NCBI RefSeq assembly: GCF_008831285.2
Contig: NC_045142.1
Coordinates: 18,105,354-18,169,353, forward strand
Length of the DNA stretch: 64,000 bases
Direction of reading: 5' to 3'
Source of the DNA: Nymphaea colorata
Taxonomy: Eukaryota > Streptophyta > Magnoliopsida > Nymphaeales > Nymphaeaceae
Shown: in pieces, positions 47,562 to 60,069 of the stretch
Layout of the letters: the number at the start of each line of letters is the position of its first letter
How positions within the stretch are numbered: the first letter of the stretch is position 1
Translations under genes and position numbers: made by a program
Notes under the pieces: generated by a model
Seen by the model: only the letters and a program-made list of their open reading frames with translations
Told to the model about the DNA's origin: nothing
The model's database searches: none

Positions 47562-48986
47562 TCAATAAGCCCGTCGCATGAACTTCTTGGGTTTCTTGAC
47601 GAAGCTCAATCTCAGCTTCCTCAGCCGCTTCCTCTTTCTCTCCATTTTCATCGGCAAAGTTTCCCTCTTTGCTTTCTTCTTCTTCTTTTTCTCTTCCTTC
47701 ACAAACCTTGGTTCAATTTTATACTCCCGATTGTTGATTGTCACCCCTTTGTCCACTGCTTCTTGGTACAGAGAATTTGCTGCCTCCACCTTCCCGTGGG
47801 CATACAATCTCGCAATCAAGAGCTCATACGTTTGTGTGCCTGGCTTGAATCCCTCCTCTTTCATCCTTGCAAATACATTCATTGCATGCTCCACACGCTC
47901 GATGCCACACAAAATACGGATGAAGCCATAGTAGTCTTTGATAGTCAACTGAAACCCCGCCAATTTCATGGAGTCTAGCATCTCGTCTCCCTCTGCAACC
48001 CTTGCTGCCTGGTAGAGGCTCTTTACAAGGGCGAGGAACGTATCAGAATCTGGCAAGCATGACCACTCCGGCATCCTTTTGAAGATCTCCAAGGCATCTT
48101 GCGTCTTGCGGATCTTGCAGAGGTTTGAGATTAGGATTTGGAAAGTACCCGAGTCTCGAGGAACCCCAGCAGTCTCCATCTCCACAAGCACCGTGTCTGC
48201 CTCTGCACGTAGCTGGAATGGATCCTTTTGGCGGCATAGCTTGCACACACAGTCGAGGATGGCATTATATGCCACAGCACCTAGCTCAAAACCTCCACGA
48301 GCAACCTCTCCAGCGAGTCGTCTGGCCTCAACAAGCTTCCCAGCTGTGCACCAGCCTTTCACGAGGGTCTCACAGATGGCATCGTCAGGGAACAGCCGAT
48401 CAGCTGTCTTCTTCACAAGGGACTCTGCATGCCCGACAAATCCATGATCACAAAGAGCCGATACAACAACTGAAAGGCCCTCTCGGCGGTCGATGTCAAA
48501 CCCAAATATGTCAATCTCATGGAAGAAGTCAATGAGCTGTGTTGGCCGACCAGCACGAGCAAGGCGGTCAACTACAATGCGGAATGTGCGCATCCCGATG
48601 GGAAAGCGGCGGATGGTACGATCAAGTAGGAGGACGCGCACTGCCTTAAAGTCTTTTCGACGACCAAGGAAATCCGCTACTGCTGCAAAGGATACCTCAT
48701 CCAAGAATCCTGGCCGCTTTGCCGCCCATTCATAGAGCCCAAAAACCTTCCGCCCAGCTCCATTGGAGAGGTTGAGGGTGTCTACAAACATTTGGTGGTC
48801 GAGGGCAGCATTTAACGCATCAAGCCGCTCCTCCAAGGGTTCCGGTGTCTCATCAGGCTTAAGAAGCTCATCAGCAATTGATTGAGCGGTGGAAAACAAA
48901 CGGAACGTCTGAGATACAACCACCGGCCGCTGGTTGAGTAGGTGCCAGAGTCGGAGTGCAGCTTTCTGGAGTGGGGGCTGCTGCAT
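47562..48986 (-). CDS. P-class pentatricopeptide repeat protein, probably mitochondrial
   Basis: Uninterrupted 474-codon frame. The N terminus (MQQPPLQKAALRLWHLLNQR...FRLFSTAQS) is rich in Arg, Ser and Leu and acid-poor, as in mitochondrial presequences. About 8-10 helical PPR units follow, for example TFRIVVDRLARAGRPTQLID, AICETLVKGWCTAGKLVEAR, VAYNAILDCVCKL, TFQILISNLCKIRKTQDALE, TFLALVKSLYQAARVAEGDE and TYELLIARLYAHGKVEAANS, all of the 35-residue P type used in organelle RNA binding and processing. There is no E, DYW or SMR domain. The C terminus (about 430-474) is an unusual Lys/Arg tail (EEKKKKKKAKR...RKRLRKLRLSFVKKPKK) that could add nonspecific RNA binding or a nuclear-type signal. The first ATG of the frame is at 48986, five bases after a splice-acceptor-like tttgcag; upstream the frame starts only with TTG. 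Confidence 0.9.
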   Translation of the reverse strand: MQQPPLQKAALRLWHLLNQRPVVVSQTFRLFSTAQSIADELLKPDETPEPLEERLDALNAALDHQMFVDTLNLSNGAGRKVFGLYEWAAKRPGFLDEVSFAAVADFLGRRKDFKAVRVLLLDRTIRRFPIGMRTFRIVVDRLARAGRPTQLIDFFHEIDIFGFDIDRREGLSVVVSALCDHGFVGHAESLVKKTADRLFPDDAICETLVKGWCTAGKLVEARRLAGEVARGGFELGAVAYNAILDCVCKLCRQKDPFQLRAEADTVLVEMETAGVPRDSGTFQILISNLCKIRKTQDALEIFKRMPEWSCLPDSDTFLALVKSLYQAARVAEGDEMLDSMKLAGFQLTIKDYYGFIRILCGIERVEHAMNVFARMKEEGFKPGTQTYELLIARLYAHGKVEAANSLYQEAVDKGVTINNREYKIEPRFVKEEKKKKKKAKRETLPMKMERKRKRLRKLRLSFVKKPKKFMRRAY

Positions 48987-50170
48987 CTCGTCTGCAAAGG
49001 TCCGTGTGATGGCCACTGATAAAATTTGCAAAGTATTTTTTCAAAAAATAAGACTTGAAGAAGAAGGGAAAATACAAAAGTAATTTTACAAGATTAGCAC
49101 ATGTAACATCAGTTAATTGATCCTCCGCTATTAGCAACAATATCCGCAAGAACCTTTTATTGGACACAACAGGAAATACTCAAAGAATGAAAAGAAGGAA
49201 AGATACTTCGATAGGAGCAGCCAAAAGAACTCAAAAACCACGTTCATGATAACACAATGTTAACTTGATTGTGCAGTCAACTGTATAATCAAGATTGCGC
49301 ATAGGACCCCGGCATCATTTAATGCAACATATGCATTCGGAAAAATGTATATCAAGTCGTAGCCAATTAAAAACTAAATGCGAGGACAGTTCACCAATTA
49401 ACGGAATATAGCAACCTCCTGGAGCTGAACCACCGACATAAGCCTAATAAAATAGAACCAAATGTAACCGTAGAGCAGAAATCCGTCGCAATGCCAAATG
49501 TAAGTGCGTATAGAAGATAGGGAAATACTGTAACAGCACCCCAAAAAATGTGAAATGAAAAAGAAAGACGAGAGAAGTCACTATAAAGCAACCGAAGAGC
49601 ATCGTCTGATTTCATGAAGCAACATTGCCTCAAGAAACAGGAAATGGCGCCAAGCGGATCCTCTCAAAACAGAGAGGCAAGACAAACTAAACAAAGGAAA
49701 TACTCATGAAAGAAGAATGCACATTACGAAATTAGATTTTATTATAATTTCTATCTAGCATCCAAGAGTTCCAAATCGTTAACAGAATGAACGAAGCGTG
49801 CACAGAAGCAAGTTCTCAAACTACATGCAATCGACCAACGAAAGCTAAACAGATCAGCAATATAAGAATGTAGAAGCAGTAGCAGTGAAAAATGATGGGA
49901 GGAGTCCAGGGAGGAAGCGGGTGTTCAGAGGGCCACCTGCAGTAATCCCCAAACCCGTCGATCTTCCCACGATTCACCGTCCTCCGGTGCACTGAAAGAG
50001 AGAGAGAGAGGCCACACCCTGAGGGAGGAGGAAAACGCCGGTGGACGGAGGCCGGCTGCAGGGGGCGCCGTCGCCGGATGTTGGGGAGGGAGATTCTGGA
50101 TGTGCAGAGTCGAAAGCCCTAACGGGCGAAAAGAAAAAAGGGTTGGAAATAATGAAAAAGACATTGTGAC
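48987..50170 (-). promoter_or_regulatory. 5' UTR with probable intron of the PPR gene
   Basis: Just before the ATG the - strand reads cctttgcag/acgag, a good acceptor (intron edge 48992). A leader-like GC-rich stretch with a CT tract lies at 49937-50120 and ends CAG/GTGGCC, a weak but usable donor. The inferred 5'-UTR intron is 48992-49936. Transcription would start near 50100-50170. Inference from sequence only. Confidence 0.45.
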
Positions 50171-51473
50171 GTCTTGTGGCGCAATTTAAATCGATTCTCG
50201 TCCTCGACATGGAGAACTCGCCATTCGGGGCCAACATATCATGAGATTGCAAGTCTAATAAGATAACATATCTTGTCCTAGCATGTCCATGGATCGAATT
50301 CAAATAGGACGGACAACTAATTGTACCTGCTTTTTGAATATTTATATTTGAATTTTAAAGAAGAAAAGTGTTCACTATGCCTATGTCCAAATTTAAATTC
50401 ACAAATCCAATTCGTATCCGAATTTTAAATTTACAACCAAATTCTAATCTGACTTTTAACCAATTCAAACCGCTTACAACATGTTAAAGAACTAGCTTTT
50501 ATTATATATTATTTATTTAAAGTTGAAATTTGAATATGAGTCAGATCAATAGTTTATGTAAATTCAAATCCGAATATGAATGTCACCGAATGACATTTCT
50601 TAAATCCCACATGTGTTGAATTTTTTTTCACGTTTGATTATTTTGAAGCAACTCAATTCGAATATCCTTTCTTTCTGAGTTAGCAAAACGAGTCCTAGCT
50701 GCATCAGTTTTTGAGGCATTTTTTACTGGTTTTGCTTCAATAAAAGTAGTTCATCCTTTGCATTAGAAGACACATTAGCTGGGAGTGATTTACAAATTTG
50801 GATGAACTTGTATGTTGAGATTTTTCCCTCCGAAAAGCTAGGACTGTAGAAACATCAGACTAATTCAAACACCAAGACTATTCTTGTATTCTTGAGTCCC
50901 TGACGACAATACATTCATAGTTTTTTTTTTTTTTCTTTTTCTCAAACCATTTTATCTAAATGCATATGTTTTAGATTATACTTATAAATATGATGTACTA
51001 CTAACCTAAAAAAATGAATTCCTTATGAAAATGAGAACTTAAGATTGAACTTGTAACCTTTGAAATTATAAATCTTTTAAGACTGGAAGATGGTGGGAGT
51101 AGACAACAAGTTAGTGTAGATTTTGCCTCACTTTAAAAGGTGGCTGTAGTCTTTGTTTGCCCATCTCAAGCTTTGATTCAAATAAATAGTTAGCATCATC
51201 CTCTGGAAAAAATCTGATATTTTAAGGAATTCATAATTAACAAAGTTTGCAATTGGCATAAAATATTATTGGGGAAGGGTTCCCACATTTCCTAATACTC
51301 ATGTAATTATCTTACAAGCATCTGTTGACTAGCAATTTATAGTTAAACGCACACATTAAATTTACATGATTTTATTATGATGAACTATTGATAGAAAAAT
51401 GAAGAGACAAAGGTGACTGATATTTTCATCGTATTAGTTTATATATTTTTTTTCTTGCCTGAACCAAAGTTAC

Positions 51474-51476
<3 letters not shown>

Positions 51477-51551
<75 letters not shown>
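51477..51551. repeat. (CT)n(AT)n compound microsatellite
   Basis: Roughly 15 CT units followed by about 20 AT units, ending in ACACAC. Intergenic. Confidence 0.95.
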
Positions 51552-51555
<4 letters not shown>

Positions 51556-51842
51556 TGAATTTACATATTTATGAACATAAAAAAGAAACGTCCTTTTGAT
51601 CAAAATGGCCCTATCATTCATTAGTATTGTCGTATGCACTCCTGTGGCGGTGCCCATGCCGTCGTCAACGCTACCCACGCCAATATGATATCTAATGCAT
51701 ATATAGAAAATGTACAAGCAAAACCAAGCTTTAATGGAATAATATGGGCATACTTAAATTTTGTTTTCGTTCATTTAACTGCCTAGATTGGATAATAGAT
51801 ACCACCTATTGAGATGCGAGATCTTAAATATTCTCGGATCAG

Positions 51843-51924
51843 GTAATCAAATTGGATCCAGTAATCAGGTGGACGAAGTTATTGTAATCAAATTGGATCC
51901 AGTAATCAGGTGGACGAAGTTATT
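51843..51924. repeat. 41-bp tandem duplication in a promoter region
   Basis: Two identical copies, 51843-51883 and 51884-51924, of a unit with gtaatcaaattggatccagt and caggtggacgaagttatt. It lies upstream of the folate-receptor-like gene. Confidence 0.93.
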
Positions 51925-52193
51925 GTAAACTTTCTTGCACATTATGCTCCATTCTGGATACGAATCAGTTAAATACATCAGAAGTTGGACTCGACCCGTT
52001 TGCCCTCAACTCTCTCTGTCTCTCTCATTTTGTGTCTTCATTGAGGCTGCTGGGTCTTCTTGCTGCGTCAAACCCTGTAAAAGGATGCGGAGAAAGGTAA
52101 GCTAGAGAGCTGCGGGGGCTTCTTCTTGCATCAAACTCTTCAAAGATGCAGAGCCAAATAACATAGCGAAAGAGAGGGAAAGAAAGAGCAGAA

Positions 52194-55100
52194 ATGGTTT
52201 CTGTACTACTAACTTCGACGTCGTTCTCTCTTTTCTTCAGTTTCTTGCTCTACACCACACTTTCGTCGAATGGTAATCTCTCTCTCATTCACTCTCTTTC
52301 TCTTTCCCTCTCGCTCATATTATAGTGTGGTTTGGCACTTGGGTTTTTCTTTTCCTGGTGGGCGTGGTGATATAATTTTGTGCCTATCTTTTGTTTGACC
52401 TTGGAATTGGGCGTGGGACCAAGATTACCTTAAGTTTTCTTTTCACGAGGTTTTTTTTTCTTCTGTTCAAGTGGCTCTTGATTTTGTTGGTCTTTATCAT
52501 TTGTGGGTTCTTTTTATAGTTGGTGAAGTCATCTGCTTGAACGATTTGCCTATGGATGATTCTTTTGCAATCTGGCGATAAATTTCTGATTATTTTCCAA
52601 TTCATTAATTGCAAGAAAAAAGAATCAATGCAAAGAATACGGTGGAAATGATCTTGACGAATTGGTTTATTTTTTATATATTTTTTTAGTGCGGTTGATG
52701 TGGTTTCTTTTGTAAATGTGATTGTTCCAATTTATGCGGTTTTGATGGTGCAGCAGTAATGTGGCGAGAGTTGGTAGATGAATCTGTTGGTTCACCTTTC
52801 TTGTTATCATAATGCATGAAGCAGGATTCTTGTTAAGTTAAATGGGCTTTAATAAGTTCCATAGATGGCATTTCGATTGCGGATCAAGTTGATAGCGGAT
52901 TAAGGGGAAAATCTGAGGATGATGATGACTCTTAGTGAACAAAAAAAAAAAGAGTTTGGTGGATATTCCTGCGATAACATGGATTTTGTGGTTTTCTTGA
53001 GCACATATCCGTGTCACCTACCTAAACAACTTTATGAGGCGATTGATTGTCTGTGAGAAAGCAAAATGATACAAGAATGACCAACTTCTTGAAAATGTAG
53101 AAAATGGAACTTATACAAGATATTGAGGAGATTTAAGGTTATTGAAGGTTTAGTATTTTGTTGCAAAAGCTCCTCCAGCATATGTTCTGTTTTCTTGTTT
53201 TTCATATTAAAGATTGCATTTTCTATCATGCGCTTGGTCATTACATTCAAAAGCGAAACACCTAGGCAGTTTACAAATTCTTCTGTCATGATTGCATGCA
53301 TACATTCACTTTCAGAAAGACTAAGCTTCTTTCTGATCAATGAAGTCTGAACTCATAAAATAAATAGATCTTTGTACCAGACTACCAGTTGAATGGTTTC
53401 AAGTCAGTAAGCTCTTAACTGAGATCCTGCACTGGTGTTAAGCTTGACTATCTATGATGTAACTTATGGAGTTTTTGGGCACCCTTATTTATACAATTCG
53501 AGCATCTCATTTTATGTCTTTTCCACTCAGACCAGGGAACGTGTAATGCAAGTTCCGTTCAAAATGCCCTACCTTGGGGACACATGGGTATTGCACATTG
53601 GCTTCTGTTCTATATTCCTGGCCCTTAAATGATCCATATCAGATTTTTCATAAAAATGGCTGTATTCCTGCAACTCCAGCCGTATCCATGTGACATAGCT
53701 TGGGGAAGGTAACCATGCTAGTTTCACCATTGTTTGAGATAAGTGATTCATGAGGTGTGCACACTTATGGTATACCAGCTCGACGCTCGAGCTGTGTTTT
53801 ATCTATAAAGCAGATAGGCAAACTGTAATTTGTCAATCAGTATTAATTTCATGAGGCAATCTTAAGAATTTTTCTTGTAATTTTCTTCACTAGGAAGGAT
53901 TCAATCTGTCCTTTCGGTTTGTTTCTAATGAGGTGTACTCTGCCTTGTAAGTGGTAGATTTCATAACCTTAAAAAGAAAGGAAAATATGAAAAATAAAGA
54001 AATATAAAAATGTTCTTCTTGCAACGGGCCAAAATTATAGACGTACAATACTTAGATTAAAAAACTCTTAATATAAACATATATGGAAGTTGCATAACTT
54101 CAAGAAAAGGTAATAAGGTATCTTTTTCACAAACTAGTATCGTGATAGCTTAAAATCTTCAAACTCATCTCCTGCATGCAGATTCATCATAATCTTAAAT
54201 ATATGGAGTTGTTTAAGACTAATTAGGAAAATATGAGACTATTTTAGGCTTCTCAACTAGTATTGTCAGAATCAATTCATGAGGTGAATCAGTGAGGCTG
54301 CTGATTTGGTGAATTGGCTGATTTACCGATTCAGCTGAATAGGTTGGTACTGTTAAAAATAATAAAAAACATTTATTGAAAAAGAATGAAAAATATTTTA
54401 TAAAAATTAAAAATAAGAAAGTTCTTAAAACAATAAAAAAATATTTAGAAACCAACACATGGCACTCTTATATTGGTCACGTAATCAAATTGGTTTGCAA
54501 CTGATTCAATTTGACTCAACTGATGCAGGCCAAATTCTAATAACAAGGTTTTCAAGTGAGCGAACTATAAACTTAGCAACTTTTGGATTTCCTATATCAC
54601 ATATGCTCTGTAGTACAGCACAAATATGTAGTTAGGGTTATAATCAGAAGTAATAACTTTCTTGGGAATTGATATTCATGTTCAGTTAACAGCAGAATAT
54701 TGATGAATTAGTCTGTTTTATGTTTGTGAAAAATTTCAATTGCACTTTAAACTCATGAGTAAAAATTGACTGGCAAGACTGGATTAGATCTCCACAGTCT
54801 ATTATGTAGAAATTGTCTTTATTTATCTCAAATTGTTACTGCAACCTTGTCAAGGAAATGGGCACAAACTTAGAGGGAAAAAGGGTATGAAAAGATCCTG
54901 CTCGAGGTGGTACCTTGTAGACTTAACACTGTTAAATAAGAAGCACGTAAATGAACTGCAGTACTATGACCATAGTGTAAAAGTCTAGTTTTATTTGCAT
55001 ACTTATATACAAGTATCATATCATAATGCTGGAGTATTATTTTTTATTTTTCTAATTCTATTTTGCATGTCATACAAAGTGTACTAGATATTATATGGAC

Positions 55101-56923
55101 AATATCATACACAGGGTTGAACGACATGTTCACATCTTGGAACCTGCTGCTTTTGGGTGCACCTTACCAATTGAGGGGTTCTTCTTATGTCTTTCAAGGA
55201 AAAATTGAGCCTCAGGTAACAGGGTTGGACCTGAGTTGAGGTAATAAAACTACGTGGAAGATGTATTGTCCTCATTCTAACCGCCAGTGGGTCTTCCTGG
55301 CGCTGAACAGCAAATGCAGCCTAAATGAGCCTTAACCCAGGCTGGTCAATCTGAATCCTGTCAAGTGCATCCTTGAAGTACTTCTCCCCCATATTGACCT
55401 CTTAGGATATCTATTACTATGCTACTTGTATACCATTTATTCATTATTTACTAATCCAAGCTGATTATTGTCTTGATTTTTTCTTTTCTGAGATTCTTGA
55501 TGGTTTGTTATTCGACAATTCTTTTCAGCTAAATTTGGAGAACAAAATCTCATTTTAGAATCTCTCTTGGGTGAAAATGGAGAAAGATTTTCTGATTGCA
55601 TTACAATAATAAGGATCTAATAGGAAAATGAATTTTTTCTCTCCCTTCTTTTTTGTGCTGCAGTGAAATCAGGTGGAGTTTGTATTTCCCCTGGTGGACG
55701 TTTCCCTCCATTCCCATTTGAAGGGCATCCTCCCAGAAAAGCTACAAAGGGACCTAAAGATTTGACCCTTTGCCGTGTTTTCCGGAAAAGAACATGCTGT
55801 GATATAACACAGACGTATCCCGCCTTGGTGTCCCTCAGAAAACTTGCCTCTTTGGGGGAAGCCAGTGAAGAATGCTTGCATTTATGGGAGCTTTTAGAAT
55901 GCTCAATATGTGATCCACATGTTGGTGTTCGACAAGGACCACCAGTCATATGTGCATCTCTTTGCGACGCAGTTTTCCAGTCTTGCTCAAATGCCTATTT
56001 TGCTTTTGATGGAAAGACCCAGGTGAGCATGCTTAGTAGATTGGAATTATTTCTCAAGTTCATTACTGCTCGATTACATATTTTTCCGGCTCTGCCAGGT
56101 CCTATCACCATGTGGATCAAGGGACATTCTTTGCAGTAAAGCATCTGAATTTATTTCAAACGGTTCAGATCTTTGCCGCCTTGCAGGTTTCTCTGTAAAA
56201 CAGTCTACCAATGCATACCATATAACTGAAGATTCATTCTGTTATGGTGGGAAGGCCACGTTTGACTCAACTTCAGATTCTTGGAGGCATTCAGAGTCTG
56301 AATCATCAGAAGAAGCTCAAAATTTCGGCATGTTGACTGATTTTCTTCAGTGGACAAGCCAAATGTCCTATAGTGAGAGAGTTTCTTGGGCAGTTGGAGG
56401 ATTGGTCCTTACTGCTGGTCTCTTCTTCTTCAGGTTGGTCCTTTAGTAGTCCTTTCATTATCAGATTCAGCTCTGCTCTTCTTTGGCTGGAAGTTATGTT
56501 TCTACCTTCAATCCATGCCATTTTTTGTGTCTGCAAACATCAGTTTGTAACTTCGGTTTTACTTTTCTACTTTTGGAGGCTTCACTGACACTTATTGAGA
56601 CCCATCCTCTAAAGCTTGTTCGAAGTAGGAAGCCCTTAGTGAAGCGGCTTTTATTTTCATGCATTGGCCTACTATTCTCATTGTTTTTTGGTGATTGAAG
56701 TGGTTGTTTCTTTTGAATCTCTGATAGATCTCAGTTGGTAGGGGCAGCTTATTAAGGTTATGGTGCAACTGTTTTAGCTTTAATACTTTCACTGGTTTAG
56801 AGCACTGATATGCAATTTTGTGGATTCTATTACAGTAAAAGGAAAGGATACAATCATCGACTGAAGCAAGTTGCAATTCAACGAGCAACTCAGAAGATCA
56901 GAAGAGAAGCAGCTAGGCGGTAG
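52194..56923 (+). CDS. Folate-receptor-like cysteine-rich single-pass membrane protein, four exons
   Basis: Exons 52194-52272, 55664-56022, 56099-56433 and 56836-56923, all with GT-AG borders, join in frame to 286 residues. Residues 1-26 form a signal peptide (Leu/Phe/Thr-rich, ending LSSN). Exons 2-3 give a luminal domain with many cysteines (GVCISPGGRFPPFPF, KRTCCDITQTYPAL, CLHLWELLECSICDP, PVICASLCDAVFQSC, CYGG), the pattern of the folate-receptor/riboflavin-binding fold (Folate_rec, PF03024). In animals this domain binds folate or sterol-path ligands; in plants the role is not established, so no ligand is assigned. A membrane helix lies at about 241-258 (VSWAVGGLVLTAGLFFF), followed by a short Arg/Lys-rich cytosolic tail ending REAARR. 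The topology predicted is type I in the ER/secretory route. The 3.4-kb first intron is much the largest. Confidence 0.88.
52273..55663 (+). other. First intron of the folate-receptor-like gene
   Basis: Bounded by ATG/GTAATC and ctgcag. It contains a T-rich AT background, a solo transposon-end-like word at 53679-53698 (ccgtatccatgtgacata, nearly the terminal repeat of the element at 18548), and dispersed repeat D copy 1 (54255-54545). No alternative gene is seen in it. Confidence 0.6.
54255..54545. repeat. Dispersed repeat D, copy 1
   Basis: Shares with 63490-63935 the words gattcag..gaatagg, the AT-rich core, gaaac..acacatggcactc and the final aattcgaattggcc-like end. It lies in intron 1 of the folate-receptor-like gene. 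The starts and ends resemble each other in inverted orientation (aatcagtgaggc.../...tgattcaatttga), suggesting a non-autonomous transposon. Confidence 0.6.
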
Positions 56924-59852
56924 TGGTCTGCAGGTGTGAAGGGATATATCAGGTCCTGTCATTGTGCATAAAGCAGTCCCTGTATTCCTTTCTCCTGCTT
57001 AACATGTGCTTCCCGTGGTTCTGCGCTTATGCGTGGTCTTTCTACGTCTGGGTCTTGCTCACTTGTCTGTTAACTTTATTTTGAACTGAATATTAAAATG
57101 TATTCTGCTTAGTTTTTTTGTGTTTTAGATAAAGGTAATTATCTTGTTCTTTATTGCTGTAGCCTTAGGTACGCTTTGCCTGTTTTTTTTTTTTTTTTTT
57201 AAATGTTCTTTTTGCATTTTATAACCTCTGAAGTTTCCAGGTATCCTAGAGCACCAATACCTATATGTATGAAGTTCTCAAGAAAAGGACAGGTCTGGAA
57301 ATACTGCCGAAAGAAAATATGATAAAATAAGGATAAAGCAGGACCGTGGCTTCCAACTTTTCTCTTGTTCATGTCAAACATAAAACGTATGATCTTTAGA
57401 ATCCTTGCCATTGGCCACTGCACTTCAAACTGCAATTCATTTCAGAACAATATTTGGAGACTTTGGTTTATTATCATGGCATTCTAAAAATCGATGAGTT
57501 GCAGAAAAACTAAAAGGGCGTCTAGGATTGAGATTGCCAACTGTGACTATGGTAGCAACTCATGTCAACAACGATTATATTTTGGGAGTGAAAAAACTTG
57601 AGAGAAGGAGAGCCTTGGCCGTCAAAAGTGCGTATAGGCTGTGCCACCTTTTTTTACTAGGCTGGGTCACTCAGGTGCCCAAGTTTTTTTTTTTTTTAAT
57701 TATAAATTTCTTTTTTCTTCTTTCGGTTTCTAAATTTTCTTCTTATTCTTGTTTTCCTTTTCCTCCTTTGTTTTCCCATTTTGTTTACTGTTTTTGGCTT
57801 TGCCTAGGCCCGTCCAAGCCCTTTTAAGTAGTGTTTAGATCAGATGCTGATTTTTAGTCTACATTAGGTTCAATCCACAGCATAAGCAAACAATGGATGC
57901 TTATCGAATTGGTGGGTGATGAAAGTTGGGTGTCAGTTTGATTTTTATGAGTGTTATTCCTTTGGTCAAAAGTTTGGTCGTTTGATTTTTATGAGTGCTA
58001 CTCCTTTGGTTTGTAAATTTCAGATGCTTGACGCCTTGACGGGTGTGTCACTCCTTACTTAGGTCCTAAATTAGCCCTGGACCTACAGGCTCAAAGAGTA
58101 AAAGGTTTTGGCCTCTTCCTCCTATAAAAAAAAAACATGTAATTCACATTAAAACTTAATAGATATTGGCATCATTTGAAGCTAAGAAAATAATTTTTTA
58201 GAGTGGGTCTGTGCATGAGGATAAGAGGTGGGGTTTTCATAAGGAAGAGCACATTCCACGTGATCTATGACCCCTTTTTGCCTTTGATTGACACTACATG
58301 CATTTAACATCGTTGGGGAAGCCAAGAGGATGTCCATTTAGAGTATTCAAGCAATAAGCAGCTCAAAGAACATGTGTCACCTTAATATATAAATATCATC
58401 TTCAAGCATCTTAAATAATCAAGAACACACCATAGTTCCTTTAACCTGGATTGTCTGAAGTCTACTGTGAGTTTGAGGGAGGTAGATAATCCTCAAATTA
58501 CTGTTCCTTCTTTCTTAAATTGTTCGTTACCCTTTTTATTTGTTTTTTTGCTTTCGATAGCCATTCTTCCCACCATCAGATTGGTATACTCTAGTTTTTG
58601 CTACGGGCACTTAACTATAGTTTTAAGATTTCGGCAGAAATGTAATTTTTAAACTTTTTATATTGCAACATGTAAAATTTTATATTTTTAAAAAATTTGA
58701 GAGGGGGATGGCCCGTGGTTATGAAAAGCTCATAGCTAAGATGGCGTGAACCATTCACTCTGCCAGCTTGGCACATATGAAACACAAGGATTTTTTTTTT
58801 TTTTTAAAAAAAAAAAACTTTCAGAATGTGACCGACAACCTTAGTCAGTATTTTATACAAGGATTATGACATAATTTGATTGTATAATCTGCACGCATTT
58901 TAACTATGGCTTGAAGCAAGGCACCTGGGGACCCACACCAACAAGAGAGAAAGAAAGAGAGGTGCCGGCAAATTTACCCTGTGATCACAGCAAGTAGATC
59001 TCGGGTGGATCTCTATCGTTAAACTAGAATGTCGCGCTTGCCACCATTTGCATTTTAAGAGAAAAGTTTGACAACAACTGTGCTGTGAGCCGCCTTACTG
59101 CCAATTGTGCTATGCCCGTAGGGCTAAATCCAAATCAAACTTATTAAGATCATATTTGGATTCAGATTCATTGTCGGATTAATTTTGGATAATCCAGATC
59201 GCTTGGTAGTTGTAACTTGTCCGCTTCACCAAAGTCCACCAACCCAGCGAATCTTTATTGTAGTCTTACTGCATTTGGGCTTATATTTTTCTCATAAATC
59301 CCTAAAAAGGAAATATTTCTGTAATTTACTTAATAACCACTGTGCTTTTCATAAAAACTGTCAAATAAGAGCATGAAGTAAAACTTCATTGATCTACTTA
59401 ACAGTTAGAAAACGTTAGTATCACTTTTTTTTTTTCAATATAACCTTCTCTCACTAGATTTTTTTTTTCATTGATTTAGCTAAACGTGGGTAGCTTGTGG
59501 TAGAGGCGGAGGTAGCCAGGGGCATCAAGGTTTTGCTTTTCAAGTTATATATATATATATATATATATAATCAATCCTAAGAGACGTTTAGTATTGGTAG
59601 ATGGTTCAAATTTAAAAATTGACCGCTAAAAAAATCATTATATTAGCATTAGCAATTATTTATGGTAGTTTTAAGAACGATTTCTAGTTTGTTTAGTGAC
59701 AAGTTTTTAAATTTTAGTCATTGAGCAACTATTTGGCATTCGGCAATATTTCATATAATAAAAATAATATTTTACATAATATATATAAAAACTTGAATTG
59801 TCAAGTCACAAATAGCGACATTATGGACCATTTGACTTTTCAAGATATTAAT

Positions 59853-60026
59853 ATACTTACACTTATATTTGAATTACATGTGCATGTGTGTTTATATATA
59901 TATATATATACATACACATATATACTTTATAATTCGATTATACTTACACTTATATTTGAATTACATGTGCATGTGTGTTTATATATATATATATATACAC
60001 ACACATATTAATTATAATTCGATTAT
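59853..60026. repeat. 87-bp tandem duplication with microsatellites
   Basis: Copies at 59853 and 59940 both read acttacacttatatttgaat then catgtgcatgtgtgttta, (TA)n and ataattcgattata. A second, looser duplication follows (60010-60160), in which attataaat..aagagaga and tcaactttcttc recur. Confidence 0.88.
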
Positions 60027-60032
60027 AAATGT

Positions 60033-60069
<37 letters not shown>

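Larger units (their letters stand above)
50171..52193. other. Shared intergenic region between divergent PPR and folate-receptor-like genes
   Basis: The two genes point away from each other, so this 2-kb stretch contains both promoters. It is AT-rich and includes a compound (CT)n(AT)n microsatellite (51477-51551) and a 41-bp tandem duplication (51843-51924) about 270-350 bases upstream of the + strand ATG. No confident TATA box was found for either gene. Confidence 0.6.

Noticed and set aside
47517-48535. Several + strand frames of 117-153 codons
   Set aside because: Shadows of the PPR coding sequence on the opposite strand.
48987-49031. Fifteen-residue upstream extension of the PPR protein
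   Set aside because: It begins with TTG and crosses a splice-acceptor-like tttgcag, so it is most likely intron or 5' UTR.
59853-60026. CRISPR-like or satellite array
   Set aside because: Only two copies of an 87-bp unit, no spacers, in plant nuclear DNA: a simple tandem duplication.
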